Shown piece by piece: positions 8,028 through 16,126 of a stretch of 64,000 nucleotides of DNA (position 1 is its first letter; each line of letters opens with the position of its first letter). A model generated the notes under the pieces. It did no database searches, was not told the DNA's origin, and worked only from the letters and a program-made list of their open reading frames with translations. The position numbers were made by a program, and so were the translations under genes. Source of the DNA: Alistipes senegalensis (GTDB taxonomy: Bacteria > Pseudomonadota > Gammaproteobacteria > Burkholderiales > Burkholderiaceae_D); NCBI GenBank assembly GCA_023664945.1, contig JAMPER010000003.1, positions 1-64,000 of the forward strand. Reading direction: 5' to 3'.

Positions 8028-9014
8028 CTACGGTGCTGAATGGTTTACTATTTCAGCGGGGTTTCTTATAAAAGGTGATGCCAGTTCGCAAACAATCTCT
8101 TTTGCCGGCATGATGCTGTTTATGCTGCCGACTGCTGTTGAAACGCTGACAACGCCTTCATTTATTTTGCCTTCCAGCATGCCGGTTCTGAAGCCGCCAA
8201 GTGTTTTGTTGATAATATCTCCATCGCTTTTATTATCATCATGATATGCCAGCAGGCTTCGATATTCTCCAAGAGGGCTTGATATTCTTTTCAGGTTTTC
8301 CGGTTTTCCTCTTTTTATAAATTCTTTTGTGTTGATATGGGCAGGATTTTCCTTTGCCATAATAAATCTTGTGCCGACATATACACCGGAGGCGCCAAGT
8401 TCAAAAGCAGCCCTGGCACTTGCCTTATCTACTATTCCGCCTGCTGATATAACCGGAATTTTCAGGGCACGGCAAATCTGGGGCAGAATAGACAAGGTGG
8501 AAAGTTCGTGTTTGGGTAACAGACCCCCTGCCTCGCTGCCGGTGGCAATATATATATCTACGCCCAGTGATTGGGCCATCAGGGCGCTTGTTACAGTGGG
8601 AGAATAATCCCTGTGTATAATAAAAAATCCCAGATTTTTAAGATTGATAATTGTTTTTTTCGCTTCGGAATGCAGGTCGCCGGCAGTCAGCAGGATTTTT
8701 ATTTTTTCATCCAGGCAAACCTCAAGCAACGGTTTCATGTAACGGACAGTCGCATCAATGCCAGGAATGGGGAGCAGGTAGTTTATTGCAAATGGGCAGG
8801 AAGAAATTTCCCGTATTTTTTTGATTTCCCGGCGCATCCTTTCCGCTGATTCCCCGGGATGGCGGGCAGGCGTATATTGACCGGCATTGGGGCCAAGCAC
8901 TCCCAGGCCCCCTGCATTTCCGACGCTTGCGACCAGTTCCGCATTTGTCAGCCAGGCCATTGCAGCCTGAAGTACAGGATAGCGAATTCCAAGCATGGCA
9001 CATATATTTTGCAT
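8028..9014 (-). CDS. Nitronate monooxygenase / NPD-family flavoprotein, atypical active site
   Basis: 328 residues, a TIM-barrel FMN protein of the 2-nitropropane dioxygenase/nitronate monooxygenase family. Supporting motifs are the N-terminal GIRYPVLQAAMAW, NAGGLGVLG at 33-41, AINYLLP, GSEAGG at 159-164, SAGGI at 190-194 and GVYVGTRF near 210-217, the last two being the phosphate-binding loops. Family members oxidise alkyl nitronates; relatives include FabK enoyl reductase. The residue after the EAGG turn, usually the catalytic His (EAGGH), is Leu here, so the substrate may differ. The gene is divergent from an HxlR regulator with palindromes in between, suggesting control by that regulator. 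It sits in an A+T-rich patch, consistent with acquisition. Confidence 0.85.
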   Translation of the reverse strand: MQNICAMLGIRYPVLQAAMAWLTNAELVASVGNAGGLGVLGPNAGQYTPARHPGESAERMRREIKKIREISSCPFAINYLLPIPGIDATVRYMKPLLEVCLDEKIKILLTAGDLHSEAKKTIINLKNLGFFIIHRDYSPTVTSALMAQSLGVDIYIATGSEAGGLLPKHELSTLSILPQICRALKIPVISAGGIVDKASARAAFELGASGVYVGTRFIMAKENPAHINTKEFIKRGKPENLKRISSPLGEYRSLLAYHDDNKSDGDIINKTLGGFRTGMLEGKINEGVVSVSTAVGSINSIMPAKEIVCELASPFIRNPAEIVNHSAP

Positions 9015-9130
9015 AAAAATTTCCCCGAGTTATCCAGATATAAATCAAAACAAAGTTATTTGATATAAAAAGATATCCGATGGCGATAATATAGGAGAAT
9101 AAATCATCGCAGGCAAGAACGCTTTTTTTT

Positions 9131-9156
9131 GATACCTGCTATCTTTTTTGATAGCA
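9131..9156. promoter_or_regulatory. Candidate operator palindrome between nmo-like and hxlR-like genes
   Basis: TGCTATC (9137-9143), six T, GATAGCA (9150-9156) is a perfect 7-base inverted repeat. It overlaps a second one, GATA-CCTGC-TATC (9131-9143). GATACCTGC at 9131-9139 also has its exact reverse complement GCAGGTATC at 9214-9222. It lies in the 288-base divergent intergenic region, where an HxlR dimer would be expected to bind. Confidence 0.5.
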
Positions 9157-9302
9157 TGAATTCCTGTTTCAGGATATTTTTCTGTTGTTATGCAGGAGCA
9201 TCAGATGCCTATGGCAGGTATCCAGGCTTGAAGTGACTGGCGGAATTGCCTAGAATTGATGAATACATTTTCTCCGATTATGGCAATGTCCAGGTTATTG
9301 AT

Positions 9303-9710
9303 ATGGTTTTAAATAAATTTGATTCGCCGGATGTTTTAAACCGATGTGTGCCGATGGGCAGGTTGCAGTCTGTTTTGGGCGGAAAATGGAAGCTGCTGAT
9401 ACTGTGGTATATTGCTTTTTACAAGGTGCAGCGATTCAATGAATTATTCCGGCGTCTTGATGGAATAACGCAGGCAACATTATCCAAACAATTAAAAGAT
9501 CTTGAAACGGATGGTTTTATTCATCGTGAAGTTTACAGGGAAGTGCCACAAAAGGTTGAATATACTCTTACCTTGCAGGGGGAGAGTTTTATTCCTGTTT
9601 TGAATAAGATGGTGTTGTGGAGTGCAGATAATTTATGCGGAGGGTATAAAAATACGCTTCTTGCTGAAATGGCAGATGACAATGAGAATATCCCAAATCG
9701 GGCAGGTTAA
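9303..9710 (+). CDS. HxlR-family transcriptional regulator
   Basis: 135 residues with a winged helix-turn-helix of the HxlR type: the conserved Cys before the first helix (NRCVPMGRLQSVLGGKWKLL), then RFNELFRRLDGITQATLSKQ as the recognition region, and the wing ending EYTLTLQGESF. HxlR proteins are small redox- or electrophile-responsive dimers; the N-terminal Cys is the usual sensor. I chose ATG 9303. The frame also contains a TTG at 9246, which would add 19 residues not needed by the fold. The gene is divergent from the flavoprotein gene and is its likely regulator. Confidence 0.9.
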   Translation: MVLNKFDSPDVLNRCVPMGRLQSVLGGKWKLLILWYIAFYKVQRFNELFRRLDGITQATLSKQLKDLETDGFIHREVYREVPQKVEYTLTLQGESFIPVLNKMVLWSADNLCGGYKNTLLAEMADDNENIPNRAG

Positions 9711-9732
9711 TATATAATCAAAATATATGTTT

Positions 9733-9749
9733 TGTCCATGTTATGGACA
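9733..9749 (+). terminator. Hairpin downstream of hxlR-like gene
   Basis: TGTCCAT-GTT-ATGGACA is a perfect 7-bp stem with a 3-base loop, 23 bases after the regulator's stop codon. No T tract follows it, so it may be a 3' stabilising hairpin rather than an intrinsic terminator. Confidence 0.4.
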
Positions 9750-9867
9750 GTTAATTCTCTCTGTGAGAATATCTTGTTGCCGGCGGAGCCAGTTTTAAAA
9801 GGACGCGCTTTGGGATTGGCTTTTTGTATTGGGCAAAAGATGTACCTGTTTTCTTATGCAGGGATAG

Positions 9868-9895
9868 AAAAAGGAGGTAAGCTGAAGTTACCTCC
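9868..9895 (-). terminator. Intrinsic terminator of the ferritin-like gene
   Basis: Read on the minus strand: GGAGGTAA, loop CTTCAGC, TTACCTCC, then TTTTT. An 8-bp perfect stem followed by a T run, 13 bases after the stop codon of the minus-strand gene ending at 9908. Confidence 0.75.
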
Positions 9896-9907
9896 CCTTA
9901 ATGTTCC

Positions 9908-10315
9908 TTATTGCAGGCGTTTCAAGCGGTAGAGGAGTTGCTGCTGGGCTTCCTGCCAGTCGTCGATGAGGGAATCGGCAAAATCATCGGTGAAGAGTTC
10001 GCGGGCGTTTTCCACTTCATCGTAAAAGGCTTCGCAATGGCTGACCAGGTCTTCGGGTTTTTCGGTTTCGGGGATTGTCAGCGGCAGGTCGCCGTAAAGG
10101 GCGATGCAGGTTTCGGCCAGGCAATCGAGTATGCGGCTCATTTCCTTGATGGCCAGTTCGCATGCCGTGTGGGCGGCATAGCTGCCCGGGCCGGTGACAA
10201 GCCAGTGAAAGAGTTTGAGGCTGGTGGTGTGTGCATACATGTTGCCCAGCAGTTCGGCAATTTGTAATTGTTCTTCTTGCGGTTGGCCGGATTTCTTGGC
10301 GGTTTTGTCATTCAT
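9908..10315 (-). CDS. Small ferritin/Dps-like four-helix protein
   Basis: 135 residues, all helical by eye. The segment IAELLGNMYAHTTSLKLFHW followed by VTGPGSYAAHTACE resembles the first helix of Dps/ferritin-like proteins, in which a chain leaves its helix with an H-W pair. Later segments EMSRILDCLAETCIALYGD and DDFADSLIDDWQEAQQQLLY look like two more helices. It is shorter than Dps (about 160) and the full Dps iron site is not evident, so ferritin-like of unknown function is safer. AAAAAAGGAGGAACC gives a strong ribosome binding site, and a terminator follows the gene. Monocistronic. Confidence 0.65.
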   Translation of the reverse strand: MNDKTAKKSGQPQEEQLQIAELLGNMYAHTTSLKLFHWLVTGPGSYAAHTACELAIKEMSRILDCLAETCIALYGDLPLTIPETEKPEDLVSHCEAFYDEVENARELFTDDFADSLIDDWQEAQQQLLYRLKRLQ

Positions 10316-10615
10316 GAGAGGTTCCTCCTTTTTTACGGGTGATGGGCTTTGCCTGGCTGTTAAAAACCGGCCAGGCAGGGGCCTTGGGGCCGTTTTTTTA
10401 TGCTACCCGGCATAAGAGAAGGGATATTGATTTTGGTAAAAGGAGGGAAGGGAGGCTGCCGGTTTGGTTGGCAGGGTTGTTTTTTCGGTGCGGCACGACT
10501 GCCCGGGCTTTGGTGTACTATCCCAAAAGAATGCCTGATTGTGCCAGGGTATGAGGCGAAGATGGGGAAGGTGCAACCGGGCAAAGATGGGAAATATGGA
10601 GGAGTAAAGACAGTG
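10316..10615. other. Divergent intergenic region with orphan hairpin
   Basis: 300 bases between divergent genes. At 10362-10399 there is AAAAA-C-CGGCC ... GGCCG-TTTTTTT, a stem flanked by A and T runs, so it is terminator-like in both directions although no gene ends here. The open frame continues upstream of the next gene but carries no signal-like sequence. GGAGGAG at about 10598 serves the Sel1 gene downstream. Confidence 0.5.
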
Positions 10616-11413
10616 ATGGGAAGATGGGGCAGGCGCGGCGTGCTGGCTGCGGTAATGGGGATGCTGCTGGGGACAGCGCAGGCCCAGGTAACGACTTGTG
10701 AGGTGGTAACGGCTTTGCAGCCGCCTGATGCCGGGAAGGTAAGTGTGCTGTCAGTACAGGCGAAGGAGGGAATGGCGCGGGCGCAATATGAGCTGGGCTG
10801 CCTGTACCGCTGGGGAAAGGGGGTGAAGAAGGATTTTCGGGCGGCACTGGAGTGGTTTATGCGGGCCGCTGACCAGGATGATGCGGCGGCGCGCCATGAA
10901 ATTGCGGATATGTACCGGCACAGCGGCGGGCAGGAAGGGGAGATGCGCCGGGCTTTCGGGGAGCTGAAGGCGCAGGCGGAAGCGGGCGATGCGCGGGCGC
11001 AGTTCAGTCTGGGGATGATGTATGTCAACGGGCTGGGGGTGGAGCCGGACGATGCGGCGGCGGTTTTGTGGTATGAAAAGAGCGCGGCGCAAGGGAATGT
11101 GGAAGCCAAGGGACGCCTGGCAGGAATGTATGCACGCGGCCGGGGGGTGAAACAGGATTATGCGAAGGCGCTGGAATTGGGCAGGCAGGCGGCTGAAGCC
11201 GGGCATGTGATGTCGTTGCTGAATCTGGGGCGGATGTATGAGACGGGGACGGGTACGCCGCAGGACCTGGACAGGGCGAAGGCTTGTTACCGGAAGGCAT
11301 CGGAGAAAGGGAACCGGCTTGCGGCGCTTTTGCTGCGGCGCATGGAGGGAGGTGAAGGCGCGCCGGCTTCCTCGCCGGATGATGGCGCACGGGCAGCAGG
11401 GATGACGCCATGA
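10616..11413 (+). CDS. Secreted Sel1-repeat protein (5 repeats), first of a five-gene run
   Basis: 265 residues. Start 10616 gives a clean signal peptide (MGRWGRRGVLAAVMGMLLGT, cleavage near AQA-QVT); ATG 10562 is an in-frame alternative. Repeats are seen from the YELGCLYRWGKGV, FSLGMMYVNGLGV, RLAGMYARGRGV and NLGRMYETGTGT cores. One unit (IADMYRHSGGQEG) is degenerate. The Cys pair (TTCEVV near the mature N-terminus, GCLYR) could form a disulfide. Its stop overlaps the next start as ATGA, so translation of the pair is probably coupled. Confidence 0.9.
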   Translation: MGRWGRRGVLAAVMGMLLGTAQAQVTTCEVVTALQPPDAGKVSVLSVQAKEGMARAQYELGCLYRWGKGVKKDFRAALEWFMRAADQDDAAARHEIADMYRHSGGQEGEMRRAFGELKAQAEAGDARAQFSLGMMYVNGLGVEPDDAAAVLWYEKSAAQGNVEAKGRLAGMYARGRGVKQDYAKALELGRQAAEAGHVMSLLNLGRMYETGTGTPQDLDRAKACYRKASEKGNRLAALLLRRMEGGEGAPASSPDDGARAAGMTP

Positions 11414-12723
11414 GGATGGCACCGCGTCTGGCGGTGTGGGCGGCCTTGGCGTTGGCTGCCTGCCTGTTGCTGCCGGATGCGGCTTTGGCGTCCGGCCGGC
11501 GAGGGAGGCCGCTTGCCGCTGTGGAGAAGGAGAGGCTTTCCCGCCTGGTTCAGGATGCGAACGGTGGTTATGATGCTGCGGCATATCGGCTGGGGATGGT
11601 TTTTCTGGAAGGGAAACAGGTACGGCAGGATTATGCGGCGGCTATCAGGCAGCTGGAGGCGGCGGCTGTTCAAGGACATGTCCGCGCGGCGTATGTGCTG
11701 GCGATGCTGTATGCGCGGGGGCAGGGGGCGGCGCGAAACCCGCACGCGGCTTATGGCTGGATCAGCCGCCTGGCACAGGCAGGCCACCGGATGGCGCAAT
11801 ATAATCTGGGCAGGATGCTTGAGGCGGGCGAAGGTGTGGCGAAGGATGAGGGAAAGGCCCGGCAGTGGTATGAGAAGGCGGCAGAGCAGGGCAGTCCTTC
11901 GGCTTTGCACGGTCTGGTACAGCTGGATGAGGCGGCGCTTGCTGCGGATATGGCAGATCCGGCCGGTTTTAATGCTTTGCTTCAACAGGCAAAAGGTGGC
12001 GATTCCCGTGCGCAGTACCGCCTGGGGAGGGCGTATATAAAGGGGATTGGCGTTGCCAGGGATGCGCGTGCCGGACGGGAATGGATGCTTAAGGCCGCTG
12101 AAAATGGCGAGGCTGACGCGCAGTATGAGGCGGCTTATTTTTTTCCGGCGGCTGGTCCGGGCAGGGAGGCTTATGCTGCGGCGCTTGCCTGGACGGAAAA
12201 AGCGGCGGCTGCCGGGCAGCGGTTTGCGGCGTTTAATCTGGCCGGGATGTATGAACTGGGCCAGGGACTTGGCCGGAACTGGCTGGAGGCCGGGAAATGG
12301 TATGTTTACTCGGCGGCGCTGGGCAATGCCAATGCTGTTAAGCGGCTTCATTTGATGGGGGAAACCTGCCGCCGTTTTCCGGAGCGGCCGGTATGCAGCG
12401 GGTTTTCGCTGCGGGATACGGCTTTGGGGGCGGATGTGGTTTCGCTTTACCGGATTGGGCTGACGTTAAAGGATGGGGACGGCCTGCCGCAGGACTGGCG
12501 GCGCGCTTTGTTCTGGCTTAAGGCTGCGGCCGGGCGGGGCCATGCCGGGGCGCAGTATGAGCTGGCCGATATGTATGAGAACGGGCTTGGGACGGGAAGA
12601 AGTATTGCCCAGGCAGGGTTCTGGTATGCGCGGGCGGCGGAATCGGGCCATGCCGGGGCGGCGGCCAGGTTAAGGAAGCTGGAAGGCAGAGAAGAAGGGA
12701 AGATATGGGATGCAGGCCGTTAG
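11410..12723 (+). CDS. Secreted Sel1-repeat protein (about 8 repeats)
   Basis: 437 residues with a signal peptide (MRMAPRLAVWAALALAACLL, cleavage near ALA-SGR). Sel1 cores include YRLGMVFLEGKQV, VLAMLYARGQGA, NLGRMLEAGEGV, RLGRAYIKGIGV, NLAGMYELGQGL and ELADMYENGLGT. Between the second and third blocks the repeats decay (LVQLDEAALAADMADPAGFN), and a Cys-containing insert (GETCRRFPERPVCSGF) breaks the solenoid at about residue 320. It probably carries two repeat domains joined by a disulfide-bearing loop. It is translationally coupled to the preceding gene and is 99 bases upstream of the next Sel1 gene. Confidence 0.9.
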   Translation: MRMAPRLAVWAALALAACLLLPDAALASGRRGRPLAAVEKERLSRLVQDANGGYDAAAYRLGMVFLEGKQVRQDYAAAIRQLEAAAVQGHVRAAYVLAMLYARGQGAARNPHAAYGWISRLAQAGHRMAQYNLGRMLEAGEGVAKDEGKARQWYEKAAEQGSPSALHGLVQLDEAALAADMADPAGFNALLQQAKGGDSRAQYRLGRAYIKGIGVARDARAGREWMLKAAENGEADAQYEAAYFFPAAGPGREAYAAALAWTEKAAAAGQRFAAFNLAGMYELGQGLGRNWLEAGKWYVYSAALGNANAVKRLHLMGETCRRFPERPVCSGFSLRDTALGADVVSLYRIGLTLKDGDGLPQDWRRALFWLKAAAGRGHAGAQYELADMYENGLGTGRSIAQAGFWYARAAESGHAGAAARLRKLEGREEGKIWDAGR

Positions 12724-12822
12724 GAGCGGCGGAAGGCAGCAAGGCAGGCTTTGAGGCGGGCAGGCGCAATGTTATGATGGCTGCAATGGGTATCAGCGCT
12801 GTTTTCCGGAAAGGATGAATAG

Positions 12823-13725
12823 ATGAAGCAGAAAAAGTCGGTATGGTTTGTGACCCGTTTGCTGGCATTGGCTTTTTGCCTGCCTGCCGTTTGCCTGGCG
12901 GCGGAAGGCAGCGCCGGGGAGGAAGACCTGAAGGCCGGGATGGCCCTGTATGAAAAGGGGGAATATGCCGGGGCGTTTGCCCGTGTCCGCCAGGCGGCGG
13001 AGGCGAAGAATCCGGAAGGGGAGGCGGCGCTGGGCTATTTTTATGAAAACGGCATTGGCACACGGACAAACGGGAAGCAGGCAGCCGGCTGGTATGAGAA
13101 GGCGGCAGAGCAGGGCCTGGCCGAGGCGCAATACCGGCTTGGCAAGCTGTATGGCGAAGGCCGGGATGTTTCACGGGATGATAAGGCTGCGGCAAAATGG
13201 TATGGCCTGGCAGCCGGGCAGGGGCATCTTCAGGCGCAGGTTGCGCTGGGTGTGATGCAGCTGGAAGGCCGGGACGGGGAAAAAACGCAACAGGAGGCTT
13301 GCGGCCTGTTTGGGAAAGCGGCAGAAAAGGGCGACCGGGTTGCCCGGTATTATGCCGGCTGGTGTGCGGAGAAAGGAATAGGGCTGCCTGCCGGGCCTGA
13401 TGCAGCGGCGGCTTATGCGCAGTACCGTGAGTCTGCAAGGCAGGAATATGTGCCGGCTATGGCAGCGCTGGGCGCAATGTATTTGACCGGGCGCGGGATA
13501 CGGGAAGATGCTGCCAAAGGGGTGAAGTGGCTTCAGATGGCGGCAGAAAGGGGCGATGCCCGTGCTCAGGCGATGCTGGGAGTGGCTTATGAGAAGGGGC
13601 TGGGGGTTGCGCCTGATCAGGAAATGGCGGCAAGGTGGTATGAGGGTGCTGCCAGGCAGGGTAACGCCGATGCAGCCGTGATTTTGAAAGCGCTGGAAGA
13701 AAAGGAAAAGGCTGCGGCTCGTTAG
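12823..13725 (+). CDS. Secreted Sel1-repeat protein (6 repeats)
   Basis: 300 residues. Signal peptide MKQKKSVWFVTRLLALAFCL with cleavage near CLA-AEG. GGAAAGGATGAATAG precedes the ATG. A TPR-like opening unit (KAGMALYEKGEYAGAFARVR) is followed by Sel1 cores ALGYFYENGIGT, RLGKLYGEGRDV, ALGVMQLEGRDG, a degenerate YYAGWCAEKGIGL, ALGAMYLTGRGI and MLGVAYEKGLGV, ending in a charged tail. Arrangement (TPR-like cap, then Sel1) matches the protein at 2188-3081, so the two are likely paralogs. Confidence 0.9.
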   Translation: MKQKKSVWFVTRLLALAFCLPAVCLAAEGSAGEEDLKAGMALYEKGEYAGAFARVRQAAEAKNPEGEAALGYFYENGIGTRTNGKQAAGWYEKAAEQGLAEAQYRLGKLYGEGRDVSRDDKAAAKWYGLAAGQGHLQAQVALGVMQLEGRDGEKTQQEACGLFGKAAEKGDRVARYYAGWCAEKGIGLPAGPDAAAAYAQYRESARQEYVPAMAALGAMYLTGRGIREDAAKGVKWLQMAAERGDARAQAMLGVAYEKGLGVAPDQEMAARWYEGAARQGNADAAVILKALEEKEKAAAR

Positions 13726-13760
13726 GAAGGGCAATTTTGTTCCTGTTGGTGGCTGGCGGC

Positions 13761-14702
13761 ATGAAAAACGGCGGGCGGTTTTCCGGGATGTGTATCCAGG
13801 GGATGGTGCCGGGGGTATGGCTGGCGTTGTGCCTTTTTCTGCCTGGGTTGGCGGCAGGTATGCCGGCAGGCCGGAAGTTGCCTGATTTTTCCCAAATGCG
13901 GGATGAGCGCCTGGCGCTTGCCATGCAGAAGGCGGCTGAAGATGGCGATATGGCGGCAAAGCTGTGGCTGGCTGACCGGTATTATACCGGCCAGGGGATA
14001 GGGCAGAATTATGCACGGGCGCGCCAATGGTATCGCTGCGCGGCAAAAGAAGGGGCGCGGGATGCCCAGTACAATCTGGGCGTGATGTATGTATCCGGCC
14101 GGGGTGCGAAAAAGGACCTTGCTGCCGGGGCAAGGTGGCTTGAAAAAGCGGCGCTTGGCGGGGATGTGGAGGCGCAGTATTTGCTGGGCCAGATGTATTT
14201 TAACGGGGAAGGCGTTAAGGCAGATCCGGCAATGGCGGCCAGGTGGTGGGAAATGGGCGCTTTGCGGCGGGAGAAGAAATCGCTTTACCATTTGGGGCTT
14301 TCCTGTTATTACGGGCAGGGGGTGCCCCAAAATGACGGCAGGGCGGCCATATTGTGGCAGCGGGCGGCAGAGCAAGGCTTGAAAGAGGCGGAATACAATC
14401 TGGGTGTGCTGTATGACGAGGGGCGCGGCCTGCCGCAGGATGGGGAAAAGGCGCGCGCCTTTTTTATCCGGGCTGCCCGGCAGGGGCATCCGCTGGCGCA
14501 GGTGGCGCTGGGATGGATTTACGAGACCGGGCGTGATGGGACGCCGGTTGATATTCTGGAAGCGATCAGGTGGTATGAGATGGCGGCCGGGCAGAAGATG
14601 GAGACGGCGTGCAGGCGTTTGCGGGTATTGCGCGGCATGGCGGGATTTCAGGAAACGGATGGTTTTGCAGGAAGCGGTAGGGAAGGGGCAGGATGCAGGT
14701 AA
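13761..14702 (+). CDS. Secreted Sel1-repeat protein (6 repeats)
   Basis: 313 residues from ATG 13761; an in-frame TTG at 13737 would add eight residues. The N-terminus (MKNGGRFSGMCIQGMVPGVW, then LALCLFLPGLAAG) is an export signal. Six repeats: WLADRYYTGQGI, NLGVMYVSGRGA, LLGQMYFNGEGV, HLGLSCYYGQGV, NLGVLYDEGRGL and ALGWIYETGRDG. The gene starts 35 bases after the previous stop and its 3' end overlaps the next gene by ten bases, so it belongs to the same operon. Confidence 0.9.
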   Translation: MKNGGRFSGMCIQGMVPGVWLALCLFLPGLAAGMPAGRKLPDFSQMRDERLALAMQKAAEDGDMAAKLWLADRYYTGQGIGQNYARARQWYRCAAKEGARDAQYNLGVMYVSGRGAKKDLAAGARWLEKAALGGDVEAQYLLGQMYFNGEGVKADPAMAARWWEMGALRREKKSLYHLGLSCYYGQGVPQNDGRAAILWQRAAEQGLKEAEYNLGVLYDEGRGLPQDGEKARAFFIRAARQGHPLAQVALGWIYETGRDGTPVDILEAIRWYEMAAGQKMETACRRLRVLRGMAGFQETDGFAGSGREGAGCR

Positions 14703-15481
14703 TCGGGCAGTGGAAATGGGCGGCAGGGTGGCTGGCGGCAGGGTGGCTGGCAATTGGGGCGGCCCTGGCGGGGGAAGCCTATCAGGGGGAAGCTGAAGGG
14801 GTTTTGCCGCTTCAGGCGGTTGTGCCGGAAGATGAGGCGGTGAAAAACAGCCTGGAGAGAGAAGAAGGCCAGGCGGCTGATGTTGCCGGAAAGGGGGAAC
14901 GGGATTTCCGCAAGGGCCTGGCGGCCTGTGACCGGCGGTATGCTAGCCGTGCTGTCAGACTGCTGACCAAGGCGGCAGGGGTTGGCCATGTTGATGCGAT
15001 GCTGAAGCTGGGGCAGATGTATGCTGATGGCGAGCTGGTGGTAGCCAGCCCGGAGACGGCTTTGGGCTGGTACCGGCGTGCGGCTGAAATGGGCAGCCCT
15101 GCCGGGGAGTACAAGGTAGGCATGATGTATTTGCGGGGTCAGGGCACAGCGCGGGATAAAGAGCAGGCGGTCGCCTGGCTGAAGAAATCGGCTGAACAGG
15201 GTTATGCGCGGGCGCAGACGAATTACGGTTCGCTTTATCTGGCCGGTATTGGGGTGGAAACGGATTTTGTGGAAGCGGTGCGCTGGTTCAGGAAGGCGGC
15301 CGAGCAGGAGTATGGCGATGCCCAGTATTTGATGGGGGTGGCGTATGAGTATGGCGAAGGGGTGCCGCAGGATGTGGAGACGGCCCGCGCCTGGTATCGC
15401 CGGGCGGCTGCCAATGGCAACGGCAATGCGGCGGGGCCGCTTTACCGCCTGGAAGGGTATCAGCGAGAGGAGGAGAAGTGA
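14693..15481 (+). CDS. Secreted Sel1-repeat protein (4 repeats)
   Basis: 262 residues. The signal sequence contains a duplicated AGWLA unit (see the tandem repeat entry) and ends near ALA-GEA. A linker of about 55 acidic residues precedes the solenoid. Sel1 cores are KLGQMYADGELV, KVGMMYLRGQGT, YGSLYLAGIGV and LMGVAYEYGEGV. The start overlaps the preceding gene by ten bases, and the stop codon TGA overlaps the ATG of the methyltransferase gene (TGATG), so all three are probably translated as a coupled unit. Confidence 0.9.
   Translation: MQVIGQWKWAAGWLAAGWLAIGAALAGEAYQGEAEGVLPLQAVVPEDEAVKNSLEREEGQAADVAGKGERDFRKGLAACDRRYASRAVRLLTKAAGVGHVDAMLKLGQMYADGELVVASPETALGWYRRAAEMGSPAGEYKVGMMYLRGQGTARDKEQAVAWLKKSAEQGYARAQTNYGSLYLAGIGVETDFVEAVRWFRKAAEQEYGDAQYLMGVAYEYGEGVPQDVETARAWYRRAAANGNGNAAGPLYRLEGYQREEEK
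14722..14751 (+). repeat. Perfect 15-base tandem repeat inside a signal peptide
   Basis: GGCAGGGTGGCTGGC occurs twice, head to tail. Each copy encodes five residues, so a gain or loss of copies would change the length of the signal peptide's hydrophobic core in steps of five without shifting the frame. Confidence 0.9.
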
Positions 15482-16107
15482 TGGATAGTCCCAGTGAAAA
15501 GAACCGGCAGGTGTGGGATGCCCGCTATGGCCGGGAGGGTTATGTGTTTGGCATGGCGCCCAATGCCTGGCTGGCTTCGCAGGCGCACCGCTTCCGGCCC
15601 GGGATGCGGGTGTTGTTGCCGGCGGACGGCGAAGGGCGAAACAGTGTCTGGTGTGCGGAAAGGGGGATGGAGGTTGAGGCTTTTGACCTGTCGCCTGTCG
15701 GGGTGGAAAAGGCAGCCCGGTTTGCCAAAGAGCGTGGGGTGCAGGTGCGCTATGCGGTGGCTTCGGTTGAGGACTGGGACTGGCCGGAGGCAGTTTATGA
15801 TGCGGTGGTGCTGATTTTTGTCAATTTTGCGACGCCTGCCATGCGCAAGCGTCTTTTTGCGCGGTGCATCAAGGCGCTTAAGCCGGGCGGGTTGCTGTTG
15901 CTGCAAGGGTATGCCGTGCGGCAGCTGGATTATGGGACGGGCGGGCCGCCTTCAGCTGAAAAGCTTTATACCAGGGAGATGCTTGAGGAGGCTTTTGCCG
16001 GCATGGATATCCTGGAAATGCAAGACGAGGATGTAGAGCTGGCTGAAGGCAAGGCGCATTGCGGCCTTTCTGCCCTGATGAGCGTTGTGGCGCAAAAGGC
16101 GGCGTAG
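15481..16107 (+). CDS. Class I SAM-dependent methyltransferase
   Basis: 208 residues. A TehB-like, thiopurine-methyltransferase-like small-molecule methyltransferase architecture: N-terminal WDARYGREGYVFGMAPNAWL, glycine-containing motif I region (VLLPADGEGRNSVWCAERG), acidic motif II (VEAFDLSPVGVEKAARFAKE), AVVLIFVNF as motif IV, and KALKPGGLLLLQGY as motif VI. This pattern (GEGRN after the first strand) is typical of methyltransferases annotated as tellurite resistance/TehB family. Substrate unknown. ATG 15481 has GAGGAGAAG just before it and overlaps the Sel1 stop codon. Cytoplasmic, so the coupling to exported Sel1 proteins may be only transcriptional convenience. Confidence 0.85.
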   Translation: MDSPSEKNRQVWDARYGREGYVFGMAPNAWLASQAHRFRPGMRVLLPADGEGRNSVWCAERGMEVEAFDLSPVGVEKAARFAKERGVQVRYAVASVEDWDWPEAVYDAVVLIFVNFATPAMRKRLFARCIKALKPGGLLLLQGYAVRQLDYGTGGPPSAEKLYTREMLEEAFAGMDILEMQDEDVELAEGKAHCGLSALMSVVAQKAA

Positions 16108-16126
16108 CCAGCCAGGTAAGGCGGTG

